Source of the DNA: a virus
DNA: 39,407 nt
Strand: one strand, 5' to 3'
Virus record (IMG/VR): IMGVR_UViG_3300018719_000009
Span: 1-39,407 of that record
Shown here: piece by piece, positions 1 to 5,972 of the stretch
Layout: every line of letters begins with the position of its first letter
Position numbering within the stretch: position 1 is the first letter of the stretch
The notes under the pieces: generated by a model
Seen by the model: only the letters and a program-made list of their open reading frames with translations
Database searches by the model: none
Told to the model about the DNA's origin: nothing
Made by a program: the position numbers and the translations under genes

Positions 1-41
1 GGGGCCGCCGAAAACCTTGATCGGGTTCTCCCCCTGGGGGG
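1..41. other. Left window end, probable packaging-end region
   Basis: No gene is seen here. The stretch has a short C5-T-G5 inverted repeat at 30-40. If the window is a phage genome joined end to end, this segment together with 39360-39407 lies between the HNH genes and the small terminase gene, the usual place of a cos or pac site. The site itself cannot be identified from sequence alone. Confidence 0.35.
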
Positions 42-113
42 TCAGACACGCCGAACGAAGTAGCCGACGACGATAAGAATCGTGACGACGATAAGCACTC
101 CGCCGATGTCCAC
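42..113 (-). CDS. Small hydrophobic peptide (23 aa)
   Basis: This is a very short open frame with a GTG start at 111-113, preceded by a near-ideal ribosome site (AAGGAGG) about six bases upstream. The 23-residue product is almost one membrane helix (GGVLIVVTILIVVGYF) followed by a basic end (VRRV). It lies just after the HNH-like gene and reads in the late direction towards terminase. The hydrophobic segment and strong ribosome site suggest a real single-span peptide. Its function is unknown. A chance frame is possible because it is so short. Confidence 0.5.
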   Translation of the reverse strand: MDIGGVLIVVTILIVVGYFVRRV

Positions 114-123
114 GACGCCTCCT

Positions 124-675
124 TCATGCCACGCGGGCGATGTAGTCGAGGTCGAACGTCTTGTGGCACGGCACGCATCGGGGATCGCAATAGGACGAGT
201 CGAGGCTGTAGGCCATGCCGTCTTGGATGAGCTCGTTGGGGTCGGCGTGACCGTAGGACCATTGCCGCGCTCGTCTACCGCAGTCGATGCAAGAATGTTG
301 ACTTGCTGGACCACGGTCGTGCCTGACTCGTTGGTGCGCGGCGGTGTACCTGATTTGGTCCCGGCGTCGGTGTGACCGTTTGCCACAACTCTGCGCGGTT
401 CCTCTATTCAGGTCGCCGATGCGCACGACGGTTTCGTCGCCGCAATCGCAGACGCAGCGCCAGCGGTTGCCCACTCGCTCGATCACGGAAAGCATCCCGA
501 ATCGCTGCCCAGTGATGTCGTTGTACCAATACGCCTTGACCCGGGCGTATGGCCCTCGTGTCGGGACGTGCAACGGATCGCCGTATCGCCACTTTCGCAT
601 GTAGTGCCCGCCGCAATATCCGGCACGGTATGTCGCCTGCGTGCAGTCGGGGATGGCACAGATAGCGTCTGTCAT
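124..675 (-). CDS. Zinc-ribbon HNH-like DNA-binding protein
   Basis: The 183-residue protein starts at ATG 673-675 with an AAGAGG site upstream. It is rich in paired cysteines: a CAIPDC motif near residue 6, C/H residues to about 24, CVCDCG near 75, and a C-terminal CIDCG...WSYGH...CVPCHK block (about residues 129-174). That last block resembles the short HNH-like zinc domains of actinophage endonucleases, in which the tyrosine/histidine and CxxC pairs form the fold. It lies beside a second, more typical HNH gene at 748-987 and near the presumed packaging end. Phage HNH proteins in this position often assist terminase in end cutting. Nuclease activity is inferred. A DNA-binding structural role is also possible. 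Confidence 0.65.
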   Translation of the reverse strand: MTDAICAIPDCTQATYRAGYCGGHYMRKWRYGDPLHVPTRGPYARVKAYWYNDITGQRFGMLSVIERVGNRWRCVCDCGDETVVRIGDLNRGTAQSCGKRSHRRRDQIRYTAAHQRVRHDRGPASQHSCIDCGRRARQWSYGHADPNELIQDGMAYSLDSSYCDPRCVPCHKTFDLDYIARVA

Positions 676-747
676 GTTCAGCCTCTTATCCAGGTTGGGC
701 CACGCCCCGGGAGTGTTGACGCACTCGCCGGGGTTCTTGCATTTCTT

Positions 748-987
748 CTAATCGAGCGCGCCGGACCGTCGGATGATCGGCGCGTATGGCTTGTCGCTCT
801 TGGCGAGGTTGCACCGCAGACAGGCCGGAGCCAAGTTGCTCACGTCGTCGGTGCCGCCGCGTGCGATGGGCACGATGTGGTCGATGCTGTCGGCGCCGGG
901 TTGTCCGCAGATCCAGCAGATGTCTGATGCGTTGAGGATGCGGGCGCGGAGGGTGCGCCATTGGCGGCCGCGGACGGGGCGTGGCAT
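748..987 (-). CDS. HNH endonuclease
   Basis: A compact 79-residue HNH nuclease. It carries CWICG at about residues 24-28, DHIVPIARGG (the first HNH histidine) at about 36-45, then N and CLRC at about 50-59. Its ATG overlaps the stop of the fibre gene (TGATG), so the two are translationally coupled. In HK97-type siphoviruses an HNH gene lies directly upstream of terminase and is needed for cos cleavage and packaging. Here terminase lies at the other end of the window, so joining the ends restores that order. The family call is firm; the packaging role is inferred from position. Confidence 0.87.
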   Translation of the reverse strand: MPRPVRGRQWRTLRARILNASDICWICGQPGADSIDHIVPIARGGTDDVSNLAPACLRCNLAKSDKPYAPIIRRSGALD

Positions 988-2531
988 CAGAACGCGATGT
1001 CGAAACGGACTGCCGAGGTCGTACCGCCGGTGGCTGGGTGCGTTGTGGGCCAGGAGTTCGAACCGAGGGTCTGTGCGCCTACATACCAGCTAGCGGCGGC
1101 GCTGCTGCTCGAAGGGGCCGCGGAAAGCGGTATCCCACCGCCGCCGTTGATGCAGCGGAGGGCTGGACTGCCTGCACCGTTGATCGACGCGACCAGGCAG
1201 TAGGCGCCTGCGGGGATGGCCCCGCCGGGGGCCACTGTCTTGGTGCCTGTTGTGCTGACGTCGACGCTGCCTAAGTCGCGGACCAGTGTTGTGGGGTAGG
1301 CGGTGTCGGGGTCGGCGTTGTACAACGCCAGGCGCAAGGCGGTGCTCGCGGCAGCGGTGGACACGTTCACACCGATGGACGCGGGTGTAACGCTTCCCTT
1401 GAAGTAGACGGGAGTGGTTCTGAATTCGCCTGAGCCCATTGTGACGGTGGCGGCGGTTCCTTGTCCGGGTGCGATGTACCAGGCGCTGGTCCGTGGCACG
1501 GAGGGGATGACGGTGAACCCGGGTCCGATGGATGATCCACCGGAGCCGCTGGGTCCGACCAGGGATCGTCCTCCGGGCCATGCCCCGGCGGCTTTGGGTC
1601 CGTAGATGATGCCGGCGGCGGTGTCCATGGCATATTCGCCGTCGCGGCCGAGGGCGTTGTTCGGGGCGCCGGTAGTGGCGAGGACTGAGAGGCCGTCAGC
1701 TCCGGGTTGCCCGGGGGCTCCGTCTTGCCCTTGCAGGGACGCGAGCCATGCGGCTTGGGTTCCTGCGTAGCCGTTGGCGACGGCGACTTGGTAGGCGCTT
1801 GCGCCGTCTTGGCCGTTCTGACCGGGGGCGCCGTTCTGCCCGTCGGTGCCGTCTTGGCCGGGTTCGCCGGCGGGGCCGCGGAGGGACAAGAGCCATGCGG
1901 CTTCGGTGCCGCTGAATCCGTGGGTGACGGCGATGTCGTAGGCGGAGGCTCCTGCGGGTCCTTGTTCGCCTGTTCCGCCGGTGCCACCGCCGCCGGTGCC
2001 GTCGGCGCCTGGGGGGCCGACGAGGCTGTCGAGCCATTGACTGAGGGTGCCGGTGAATCCTTGCTGTACGGCGAGGTCGTAGGCGGACGCTCCGGGCTGT
2101 CCTGGGGTGCCTGGGGCTCCGTTGGTGCCGTTGGTGCCGGGTTGGCCGGGTTCCCCGCGGAGGCTGGCGAGCCATGCGGTGACGGTGCCGTTGTAGCCGT
2201 TGTCGACGGCGAGCTGGTAGGCGGAGCGGCCGGGTTGGCCGTCCTGCCCGGGTTCACCGCGGAGGCTGTTGAGCCAGTCGGTGACGGTGCCGCTGTAACC
2301 GGCGTCGACGGCGATGGCGTACGCGGATCGGCCTGGGGTACCGGGTTCGCCTTGGGGGCCGTTGCGGAGGGAGTTGAGCCACTCGGCTTCGGTGCCGTCG
2401 AACCCGTTGGTGACGGCTAGGTCGTAGGCGCTGGGTCCTGGGCCGCCGGGTGGCCCAGGGCGGCCACCGCCGGAGACAACGCGGACGACCCGTTCGCCGG
2501 TGCTTTTCACGACGACTGTGGCGCTAGGCAA
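987..2531 (-). CDS. Collagen-like tail fibre / receptor-binding protein
   Basis: The 514-residue protein is built of Gly-X-Y collagen stretches alternating with six copies of a compact module (SAY..AV..G..GT....WL.SL) at about residues 34-55, 69-90, 103-124, 149-170, 196-217 and 245-266. From about residue 285 to the end it is a threonine/serine/glycine-rich beta-type domain, likely the receptor-binding tip. This is typical of trimeric phage fibres, in which collagen triplets form the shaft. The start used is TTG at 2529-2531, overlapping the stop of the upstream tail gene; no clear Shine-Dalgarno is seen, and GTG at 2510 is an alternative. The gene sits with other probable tail-tip genes, away from the main tail operon but next to it if the genome is circular. 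Confidence 0.8.
   Translation of the reverse strand: MPSATVVVKSTGERVVRVVSGGGRPGPPGGPGPSAYDLAVTNGFDGTEAEWLNSLRNGPQGEPGTPGRSAYAIAVDAGYSGTVTDWLNSLRGEPGQDGQPGRSAYQLAVDNGYNGTVTAWLASLRGEPGQPGTNGTNGAPGTPGQPGASAYDLAVQQGFTGTLSQWLDSLVGPPGADGTGGGGTGGTGEQGPAGASAYDIAVTHGFSGTEAAWLLSLRGPAGEPGQDGTDGQNGAPGQNGQDGASAYQVAVANGYAGTQAAWLASLQGQDGAPGQPGADGLSVLATTGAPNNALGRDGEYAMDTAAGIIYGPKAAGAWPGGRSLVGPSGSGGSSIGPGFTVIPSVPRTSAWYIAPGQGTAATVTMGSGEFRTTPVYFKGSVTPASIGVNVSTAAASTALRLALYNADPDTAYPTTLVRDLGSVDVSTTGTKTVAPGGAIPAGAYCLVASINGAGSPALRCINGGGGIPLSAAPSSSSAAASWYVGAQTLGSNSWPTTHPATGGTTSAVRFDIAF
1690..2435 (-). repeat. Six coding repeats with collagen-like spacers
   Basis: This DNA encodes six imperfect copies of a 22-residue module separated by 12 to 25 residues of Gly-X-Y sequence. 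At the DNA level the copies share blocks such as those encoding GEPGQ and SAY. Such repeats can change copy number by recombination, altering shaft length. Confidence 0.75.
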
Positions 2532-2910
2532 GGGTGGTCACCGCCCGGTGGATTGTGACGTTGCCGTGGAGCATCTGTTCGTCGGCGATGCTGTCGGAGG
2601 CGTGGACGAGGTAGAGGTCCCACACGCCGGCGCGGTCGAGGGTCCGGGTGATGTTGCCGGGGATGCTGAGGACGAGTGCTTGTCCGGTGGTTGTGGTTCC
2701 GTCGTCGAGTTCGTCGTCGACGTCGTGGGTGATGGTGATGTGGGGGGTGAGGTCGAGGAGGGCGGTGCCGCCGGGGCGTGGGCGGATCTGGGCGCGGGCG
2801 GTGTACCCGGTGAAGGTGCGCCGTTGCCCGTCTTCGCCGTAGAGGAAGAACGTTTCGACTTTGCCGGCGCCTTGGGTGATGTGGAGGTGGAACGGGGCGC
2901 CGTCGGCCAC
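2524..2910 (-). CDS. Probable tail protein, beta-sandwich (LtfC-like)
   Basis: A 128-residue protein with a GTG start at 2908-2910 and GGGAG six bases upstream. The text is rich in beta strands (FHLHITQGAGKVETFFLY, TARAQIRPRPGG, GVWDLYLVHA) and ends with a short element, VTIHRAVTTLA. The pattern resembles small immunoglobulin-like beta-sandwich proteins encoded beside actinophage fibres (LtfC/p132/Gp6 type). Its stop overlaps the TTG start of the collagen-like fibre, so the two are probably made together; it may be the fibre's attachment or baseplate adaptor. The family name is recalled from general resemblance and is tentative. Confidence 0.6.
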   Translation of the reverse strand: MADGAPFHLHITQGAGKVETFFLYGEDGQRRTFTGYTARAQIRPRPGGTALLDLTPHITITHDVDDELDDGTTTTGQALVLSIPGNITRTLDRAGVWDLYLVHASDSIADEQMLHGNVTIHRAVTTLA

Positions 2911-2920
2911 TGCGTCTCCC

Positions 2921-3118
2921 CTAGTCGTCGTCGGCGAGTTCGCCGACGGGTTGGTCGACGTCTTCTAGCCGGGTCATGGTGAGTTCGGTTTCCATGCCGT
3001 CGAGGGCGAGGCCGAAGGCGGTGCGGGAGAAGTGTTCGGCAACGCGGAGGGCGGCTGCGACGTCGGTGGTGGTGACGGTGAGGGTGAGTTCGAGGGCGGC
3101 GGGTTCGTGGTCGGTCAC
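2921..3118 (-). CDS. Small protein of unknown function (65 aa)
   Basis: The best start is GTG at 3116-3118, inside the first copy of a 25-base direct repeat; the G-rich part of that repeat could serve as a weak ribosome site. The product has an amphipathic core (LTVTTTDVAAALRVAEHFSR) and an acidic tail (ELADDD). A longer reading of the frame would run through the tRNA gene and is rejected. It lies between the tRNA and the tail protein gene. No family is recognised. Confidence 0.55.
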   Translation of the reverse strand: MTDHEPAALELTLTVTTTDVAAALRVAEHFSRTAFGLALDGMETELTMTRLEDVDQPVGELADDD

Positions 3119-3137
3119 CGTGCCCCCGCGGGCACGT
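3113..3137. repeat. 25-bp direct repeat, copy 1 (tRNA flank)
   Basis: Identical, base for base, to 3220-3244 and 107 bases away from it. It contains the hairpin GTGCCC-CCGC-GGGCAC and the GTG start of the 65-aa gene. The two copies bracket the tRNA gene. Confidence 0.9.
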
Positions 3138-3141
3138 CGCG

Positions 3142-3214
3142 TAGCGCGGGTGGGACTCGAACCCACGACCCTCGGCTTATGAAACCGAGATGCTGCCAAC
3201 TGCACCACCGCGCT
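3142..3214 (-). tRNA. tRNA-Met (anticodon CAU)
   Basis: The minus strand folds into a full cloverleaf: seven-pair acceptor AGCGCGG/CCGCGCU, D-stem GUGC/GCAU, anticodon stem UCGGU/GCCGA with loop UUCAUAA (anticodon CAU), a five-base variable loop, and T-arm GUGGG-UUCGAGU-CCCAC. The A at 3142 is the discriminator; CCA is not encoded. The paired A1-U72 and the lack of three G-C pairs at the base of the anticodon stem argue against an initiator tRNA. An isoleucine tRNA with a modified CAU anticodon cannot be excluded. It lies at the head of the probable late operon, flanked by perfect 25-base repeats, which suggests acquisition by recombination. Confidence 0.95.
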
Positions 3215-3219
3215 GGGTG

Positions 3220-3244
3220 GGTCACCGTGCCCCCGCGGGCACGT
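3220..3244. repeat. 25-bp direct repeat, copy 2 (tRNA flank)
   Basis: Second perfect copy of 3113-3137. It holds the same GTGCCC/GGGCAC hairpin, but its GTG opens only a 36-codon frame that runs through the tRNA. It therefore looks like a duplicated start region left behind when the tRNA entered. Confidence 0.9.
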
Positions 3245-3288
3245 GGCTGATGACGTTCGCGGGGGTCACGGTGGCCGTTGCGGGTGGG

Positions 3289-3453
3289 TTAGGCCTGGCC
3301 GTTGACGCTCGTGGCGTCGTCGTCGGTGCCGGTGTCGCCACCCTCGTCGGTGGTGTCGTCGAGTCCTTGGGCGACGGCTTCGCCGGTGGTGTTGACGTCG
3401 GCCTGGTCGGCTTCGCCGGGGATGTCGAGGTTGTTGTTGGGCTGCTCGCTCAT
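3289..3453 (-). CDS. Small acidic protein (54 aa)
   Basis: Starts at ATG 3451-3453, with AGGGAGG seven bases upstream; the longer frame above this ATG crosses a terminator and is rejected. The product is strongly acidic and disordered in look (EQPNNNLDIPGEADQAD, DDTTDEGGDTGTDDD), with no cysteines or membrane segment. It is the first gene after the terminator at 3479-3506 and precedes the tRNA. No family is recognised; a small head-decoration or regulatory role would be guesswork. Confidence 0.6.
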   Translation of the reverse strand: MSEQPNNNLDIPGEADQADVNTTGEAVAQGLDDTTDEGGDTGTDDDATSVNGQA

Positions 3454-3478
3454 GGGTTGCCTCCCTGGCGTGGGCATG

Positions 3479-3506
3479 AAAAAACCCGCCGCGTGGTGGC
3501 GGCGGG
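3479..3506 (-). terminator. Rho-independent terminator
   Basis: On the minus strand, CCCGCCGC / GCGGCGGG forms an eight-pair stem with a six-base loop, followed by six T residues. It lies after the early operon (last gene 3591-3785) and only 25 bases before the ATG of the next gene. This suggests either an early/late boundary or a leader terminator subject to antitermination. Confidence 0.88.
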
Positions 3507-3590
3507 TGAGTGATGCGGACATAGTCCGGGGGCTTACATCACAAAGGATGCACTAACGGTGTTGCGGGGTCAACGATGGGGGGGTGTGTC

Positions 3591-3785
3591 TCAGGACGCC
3601 AACATTCCCTTGGCGTCTAGTCGGCTCAGTTGGCGTGCCTTGCGCTTGGCGGCCCACTGGGCACCGACACGGGTGAAGCGTGACCCGGTCCAGTACGGGT
3701 CACGTGCACCTGGGACCCGCACCTGGGCGAACCACCCCTCTTTGGTGTACCTGACCTCGGGCACAAACGCGCGGGCTCCGCTCAT
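3591..3785 (-). CDS. Small basic protein (64 aa)
   Basis: The ATG at 3783-3785 overlaps the stop of the DUF6221-like gene (ATGA). The product has an aromatic/charged pattern (EVRYTKEGWFAQVRVPGA, DPYWTGSRFTRVGAQWAAKRKARQLSRL) like a short beta-hairpin followed by a basic helix, which would suit binding to nucleic acid. It resembles short integrase-arm-like or phage hypothetical proteins only in general character. It is the last gene of the early operon before the terminator. Confidence 0.6.
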   Translation of the reverse strand: MSGARAFVPEVRYTKEGWFAQVRVPGARDPYWTGSRFTRVGAQWAAKRKARQLSRLDAKGMLAS

Positions 3786-4093
3786 GGTGCCCATTCTTGT
3801 TGGTAGTCGGGGTGGTCGGCGTAGACGGCGGCGAGGAAAAGCACTACCTGGCCTAAGCCATCTACAGCACCGCCGTAGGCCTCGTGGTACTCCTCGAGGG
3901 TGCGTCGCTTGGCGCGGCATTCGGCGAGGAGACGGGCGGGGGTGGCGAGGACTGTTCCTACGTCGTCGAAGCCGAGGCCGTTGACGTCACCTTCGTAGTC
4001 GCGACCGTGTCGCTCCCGGCCGACCTCTCGAACGGTCACGGCCATCTCTTCGTCTTCGGCGATGCGGGCGTAGAGGAACTCGGTCAGGGTCAC
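3782..4093 (-). CDS. DUF6221-family protein
   Basis: Starts at GTG 4091-4093 (VTLTEFLYARIAEDE) and runs 103 residues. The N-terminal TLTEFLYARIAEDE, the central LLAECRAKRRTLEEYHE helix and the C-terminal YADHPDYQQEWAP are the hallmarks of DUF6221, a family found in Streptomyces and other actinobacterial genomes and prophages. The WxP end is typical. Its function is not known. It shares a stop-start overlap with the next gene. The ribosome site is weak, so coupling with the upstream gene (stop at 4104) is likely. Confidence 0.78.
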   Translation of the reverse strand: MTLTEFLYARIAEDEEMAVTVREVGRERHGRDYEGDVNGLGFDDVGTVLATPARLLAECRAKRRTLEEYHEAYGGAVDGLGQVVLFLAAVYADHPDYQQEWAP

Positions 4094-4103
4094 ACGCTGG
4101 ATC

Positions 4104-4289
4104 TTAGGCCGCTCGTCGTTTCTGTACGGCTGCGCTGAGGTTGACGAGTTCGGTGAGGTCGACGAGGAGTGCGCGGGTGCGGACGTCGCAGGCGGTGTGG
4201 GTGAGCCGGCCGGTGTAGATCCAGCGGCGGATGAGTTGTGGGTGGCGGCGGGTGATGTATGCGGCGGCGGTGATGGGGCGCAGGGGCAT
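4104..4289 (-). CDS. Helix-turn-helix DNA-binding protein (61 aa)
   Basis: The ATG at 4287-4289 has AAGGGAAC upstream. Residues 5-30 (PITAAAYITRRHPQLIRRWIYTGRLT) read as a MerR/excisionase-type helix-turn-helix with the usual W-x-x-x-G-x-L recognition end. The remainder, ACDVRTRALLVDLTELVNL, is the short beta-wing and helix common in such proteins. Likely roles are excisionase or a small regulator. It is far from the integrase, so a regulator of the early operon is as likely as a recombination directionality factor. Confidence 0.7.
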   Translation of the reverse strand: MPLRPITAAAYITRRHPQLIRRWIYTGRLTHTACDVRTRALLVDLTELVNLSAAVQKRRAA

Positions 4290-4305
4290 GTGCTGATTGT
4301 TCCCT

Positions 4306-4434
4306 TCAGTAGGGCATCGACAACGCCGCGTGCCCGTGGCACAAGGCGTGCCCCGTGCAGTGCGGGAGACCGTGGGCGGTGCAGTCGGCGCAGAACGGGT
4401 ACCACCGCCAGTGGGGGGCCGGGTCGGCGCACAT
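4306..4434 (-). CDS. Cys/His-rich mini-protein (42 aa)
   Basis: ATG at 4432-4434. Of 42 residues, five are cysteine and seven histidine, arranged as FCADCTAHGLPHCTGHALCHGH. This is too regular for a shadow frame and suggests a metal-binding knuckle. It lies between the methyltransferase and helix-turn-helix genes in the same direction, with a weak GGCGG ribosome site. Its function is unknown. The two overlapping frames lack a comparable pattern. Confidence 0.55.
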   Translation of the reverse strand: MCADPAPHWRWYPFCADCTAHGLPHCTGHALCHGHAALSMPY

Positions 4435-4459
4435 GACCGCCTGGGGGCCGAGGAGTTTT

Positions 4460-5101
4460 TCACAAGGCCGCATTGGTCACCGCCGCCAGGAGATACGCGC
4501 CGATGTGTTCGGTGTAGGCGGGTGGGATGGCTTGGGACAGTTCGGCGCGGCTCATCCAGTCGATGCCCATCGCCGTCTTGGCCTCGTCAGGTTGGAATTT
4601 GTAGCCGCGGGTCATCTGCCCGGCGCCACCGGTGCCGTACACCCCGCCGACCGGTCGGCCGGTGCACCCGTCGGGTGGGGTCGTCACGGGAAACGTCGCC
4701 TCAAACAGGCGGTGCCGGCGCAGGACCCGCCCGGCGGCGCGCAGCCCGAACATCGACCCGCACAGCATGACGGGGTTGATGAGGGGCGCGCCGACGACGT
4801 TTTCGATGACGTACGGCTTCCCGGTTGCCTGGAGTGCGGCTCGGGTGGCGTCGACGAGGTCGACGTACTCGCCGCCGGTGCGGTGCCTGAGCGTCGAGTA
4901 CGCCTGGCATGGAGGTGAGGCGTGGATGGCGTCGAACTCCGCCCCGTGCGCGGCGAGGTAGTCGAGGGCGTCGGCCTGGTGGAAGGTGTGCGGGTAGCGG
5001 GGCATGGGTGCGAGGTCGACGCCGGTGACGGTGAATCCGGCGGCGGCGTACCCGGCTGATGCTCCGCCGGCGCCGCTGAACAGGTCGAGCAGCCTGATCA
5101 C
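4460..5101 (-). CDS. DNA C5-cytosine methyltransferase
   Basis: The 213-residue enzyme starts at GTG 5099-5101, overlapping the stop of the upstream gene (GTGA). Motif I is LLDLFSGAGGASAGY (residues 4-18, S-adenosylmethionine loop). Motif IV is SPPCQAYS, with the catalytic Cys65. Motif VI is the YVIENV segment at about 96-101. A C-terminal MGIDWMSRAELSQAIPPAYTEHIG block matches the end seen in compact phage enzymes (motifs IX-X). At 213 residues it is much shorter than bacterial enzymes and has almost no target recognition domain, as in many actinophage solo methyltransferases. No cognate restriction gene is nearby, so it probably protects phage DNA from host restriction. Confidence 0.9.
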   Translation of the reverse strand: MIRLLDLFSGAGGASAGYAAAGFTVTGVDLAPMPRYPHTFHQADALDYLAAHGAEFDAIHASPPCQAYSTLRHRTGGEYVDLVDATRAALQATGKPYVIENVVGAPLINPVMLCGSMFGLRAAGRVLRRHRLFEATFPVTTPPDGCTGRPVGGVYGTGGAGQMTRGYKFQPDEAKTAMGIDWMSRAELSQAIPPAYTEHIGAYLLAAVTNAAL

Positions 5102-5972
5102 AGGTCACCCGCCCCGGCGTCTTGTTCGTCGGTGCGGCAGGCGAATGGTGAGCAGCCGGTGATGTTGAAGTCGTCGTCTTCGTCGGCGAGGACGTCGAGC
5201 AGGTCAACTTCCGCGACCAGCAGCCCGCCGAATGGGCCCAGGCAGTCGCATTCGACGAAGCGATACGCCACAACCGCCCAGGGGTGCAGCAGTACGTCCA
5301 CCGATCCCTCAAGCCGCTCGCAGAGGCGCACATCGACCGGGCCACCCGCGCCGAATACCAAGACCGGCAAATATAGCGCCATTGCCTGTTGCGGTGGAAC
5401 GGGCACGCGACGCACGCGCTCTTCGGTGTGGCGCCCCAACCGGTCCGGTCGAGGTAACGGACGCAGTCTTTGCGGGTCCACCCGAGTTCGAGTAGTGGGA
5501 ACACGTTGCGGGTGTAGTTGACGTCGGACTCCTTGGCGCGGTCGGCCTCGTCGGCGCTGATCCCGATGGCCTGCTCGGCGTACACACCGCGCGGTACGGG
5601 TGTGGGGTGGGGGTAGCCGAGGAATTCCCGCACCTTCGTCTTAAGGGGGCGCAGCTTGAACTGGTGGGTGCATTGCCGACGGCCCATCCCGCTGGTGCCG
5701 TCGGCGTTTTTCACGTACAGCGGAATGGAGGTAAATCGACCCGCGGGGGCGTCGTCGCGGAGGTTGCCTTGGGAGACGCGGTGGATGGGGATGCGGACGG
5801 CTTGTTCGAGCCGGGTGAGGTGGTTGTAGACCTCTTGGGGTTCCCAGCCGGTGTCGGCGAATATCGCGGCGTCGTAGCGGCCGATGCGGCCTTCGTCGGC
5901 GAGGAGGAGGAGGGTGGTGGATTGGACGCCTGCGCCGAGGCTGAGGAGTCGGAGGGTCGGCCGGTCGGTCAC
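5098..5972 (-). pseudogene. PAPS-reductase-like gene with internal inversion
   Basis: The N-terminal 200 residues (GTG at 5970-5972) are a clear PP-loop / phosphoadenosine-phosphosulfate-reductase-like domain: SLGAGVQSTT (residues 11-20), FADTGWEP, GRRQCTHQFK (about 98-106), ELGWTRKDC and the CVACPFHRNRQW block. Then the reading breaks. The missing 53 codons are found on the opposite strand at 5212-5370. The C-terminal tail (EVDLLDVLADED..., ending GCSPFACRTDEQ) follows on the minus strand at 5098-5211. As written, the minus frame stays open but reads nonsense past 5371, running into the methyltransferase gene. The restored protein would have about 291 residues. These proteins occur in phages beside DNA-modification genes. 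In this copy it is presumably inactive, unless the block can flip. Confidence 0.85.
5212..5370 (+). other. Inverted internal gene segment (53 codons)
   Basis: Read on the plus strand, this block encodes RDQQPAEWAQAVAF, then DEAIRH, YVHRSLKPLAEAHID and ATRAEYQDRQ. That is the expected middle of the minus-strand PAPS-reductase-like protein, between its CPFHRNRQWRYI and VDLLDVLADED parts. The length is an exact multiple of three. Restoring the orientation mends the gene except for one missing base at the 5370/5371 junction. No long inverted repeats flank it; only a weak CAGG(T)CAA / TTGCCTG pair lies outside, at 5200-5207 and 5382-5388. Confidence 0.88.

Noticed and set aside
1707-2420. Plus-strand glycine/valine-rich frame (237 codons)
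   Set aside because: It is the complement of the collagen-like repeats; low-complexity text mirrors the other strand.
2921-3208. Longer version of the 65-aa gene starting inside the tRNA
   Set aside because: The extra codons are the tRNA itself, and no ribosome site precedes them.
4701-5370. Continuation of the PAPS-reductase-like frame for about 220 more codons
   Set aside because: It reads through the inverted block and then in a wrong frame of the methyltransferase gene. The text is arginine/serine/threonine-rich without motifs.
5195-5390. A classical invertible element with flanking inverted repeats and its own invertase
   Set aside because: Only a weak seven-to-eight-base imperfect pair lies outside the block, not symmetric with the breakpoints. 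The only recombinases in the window are the tyrosine integrase and the IS110 enzyme.
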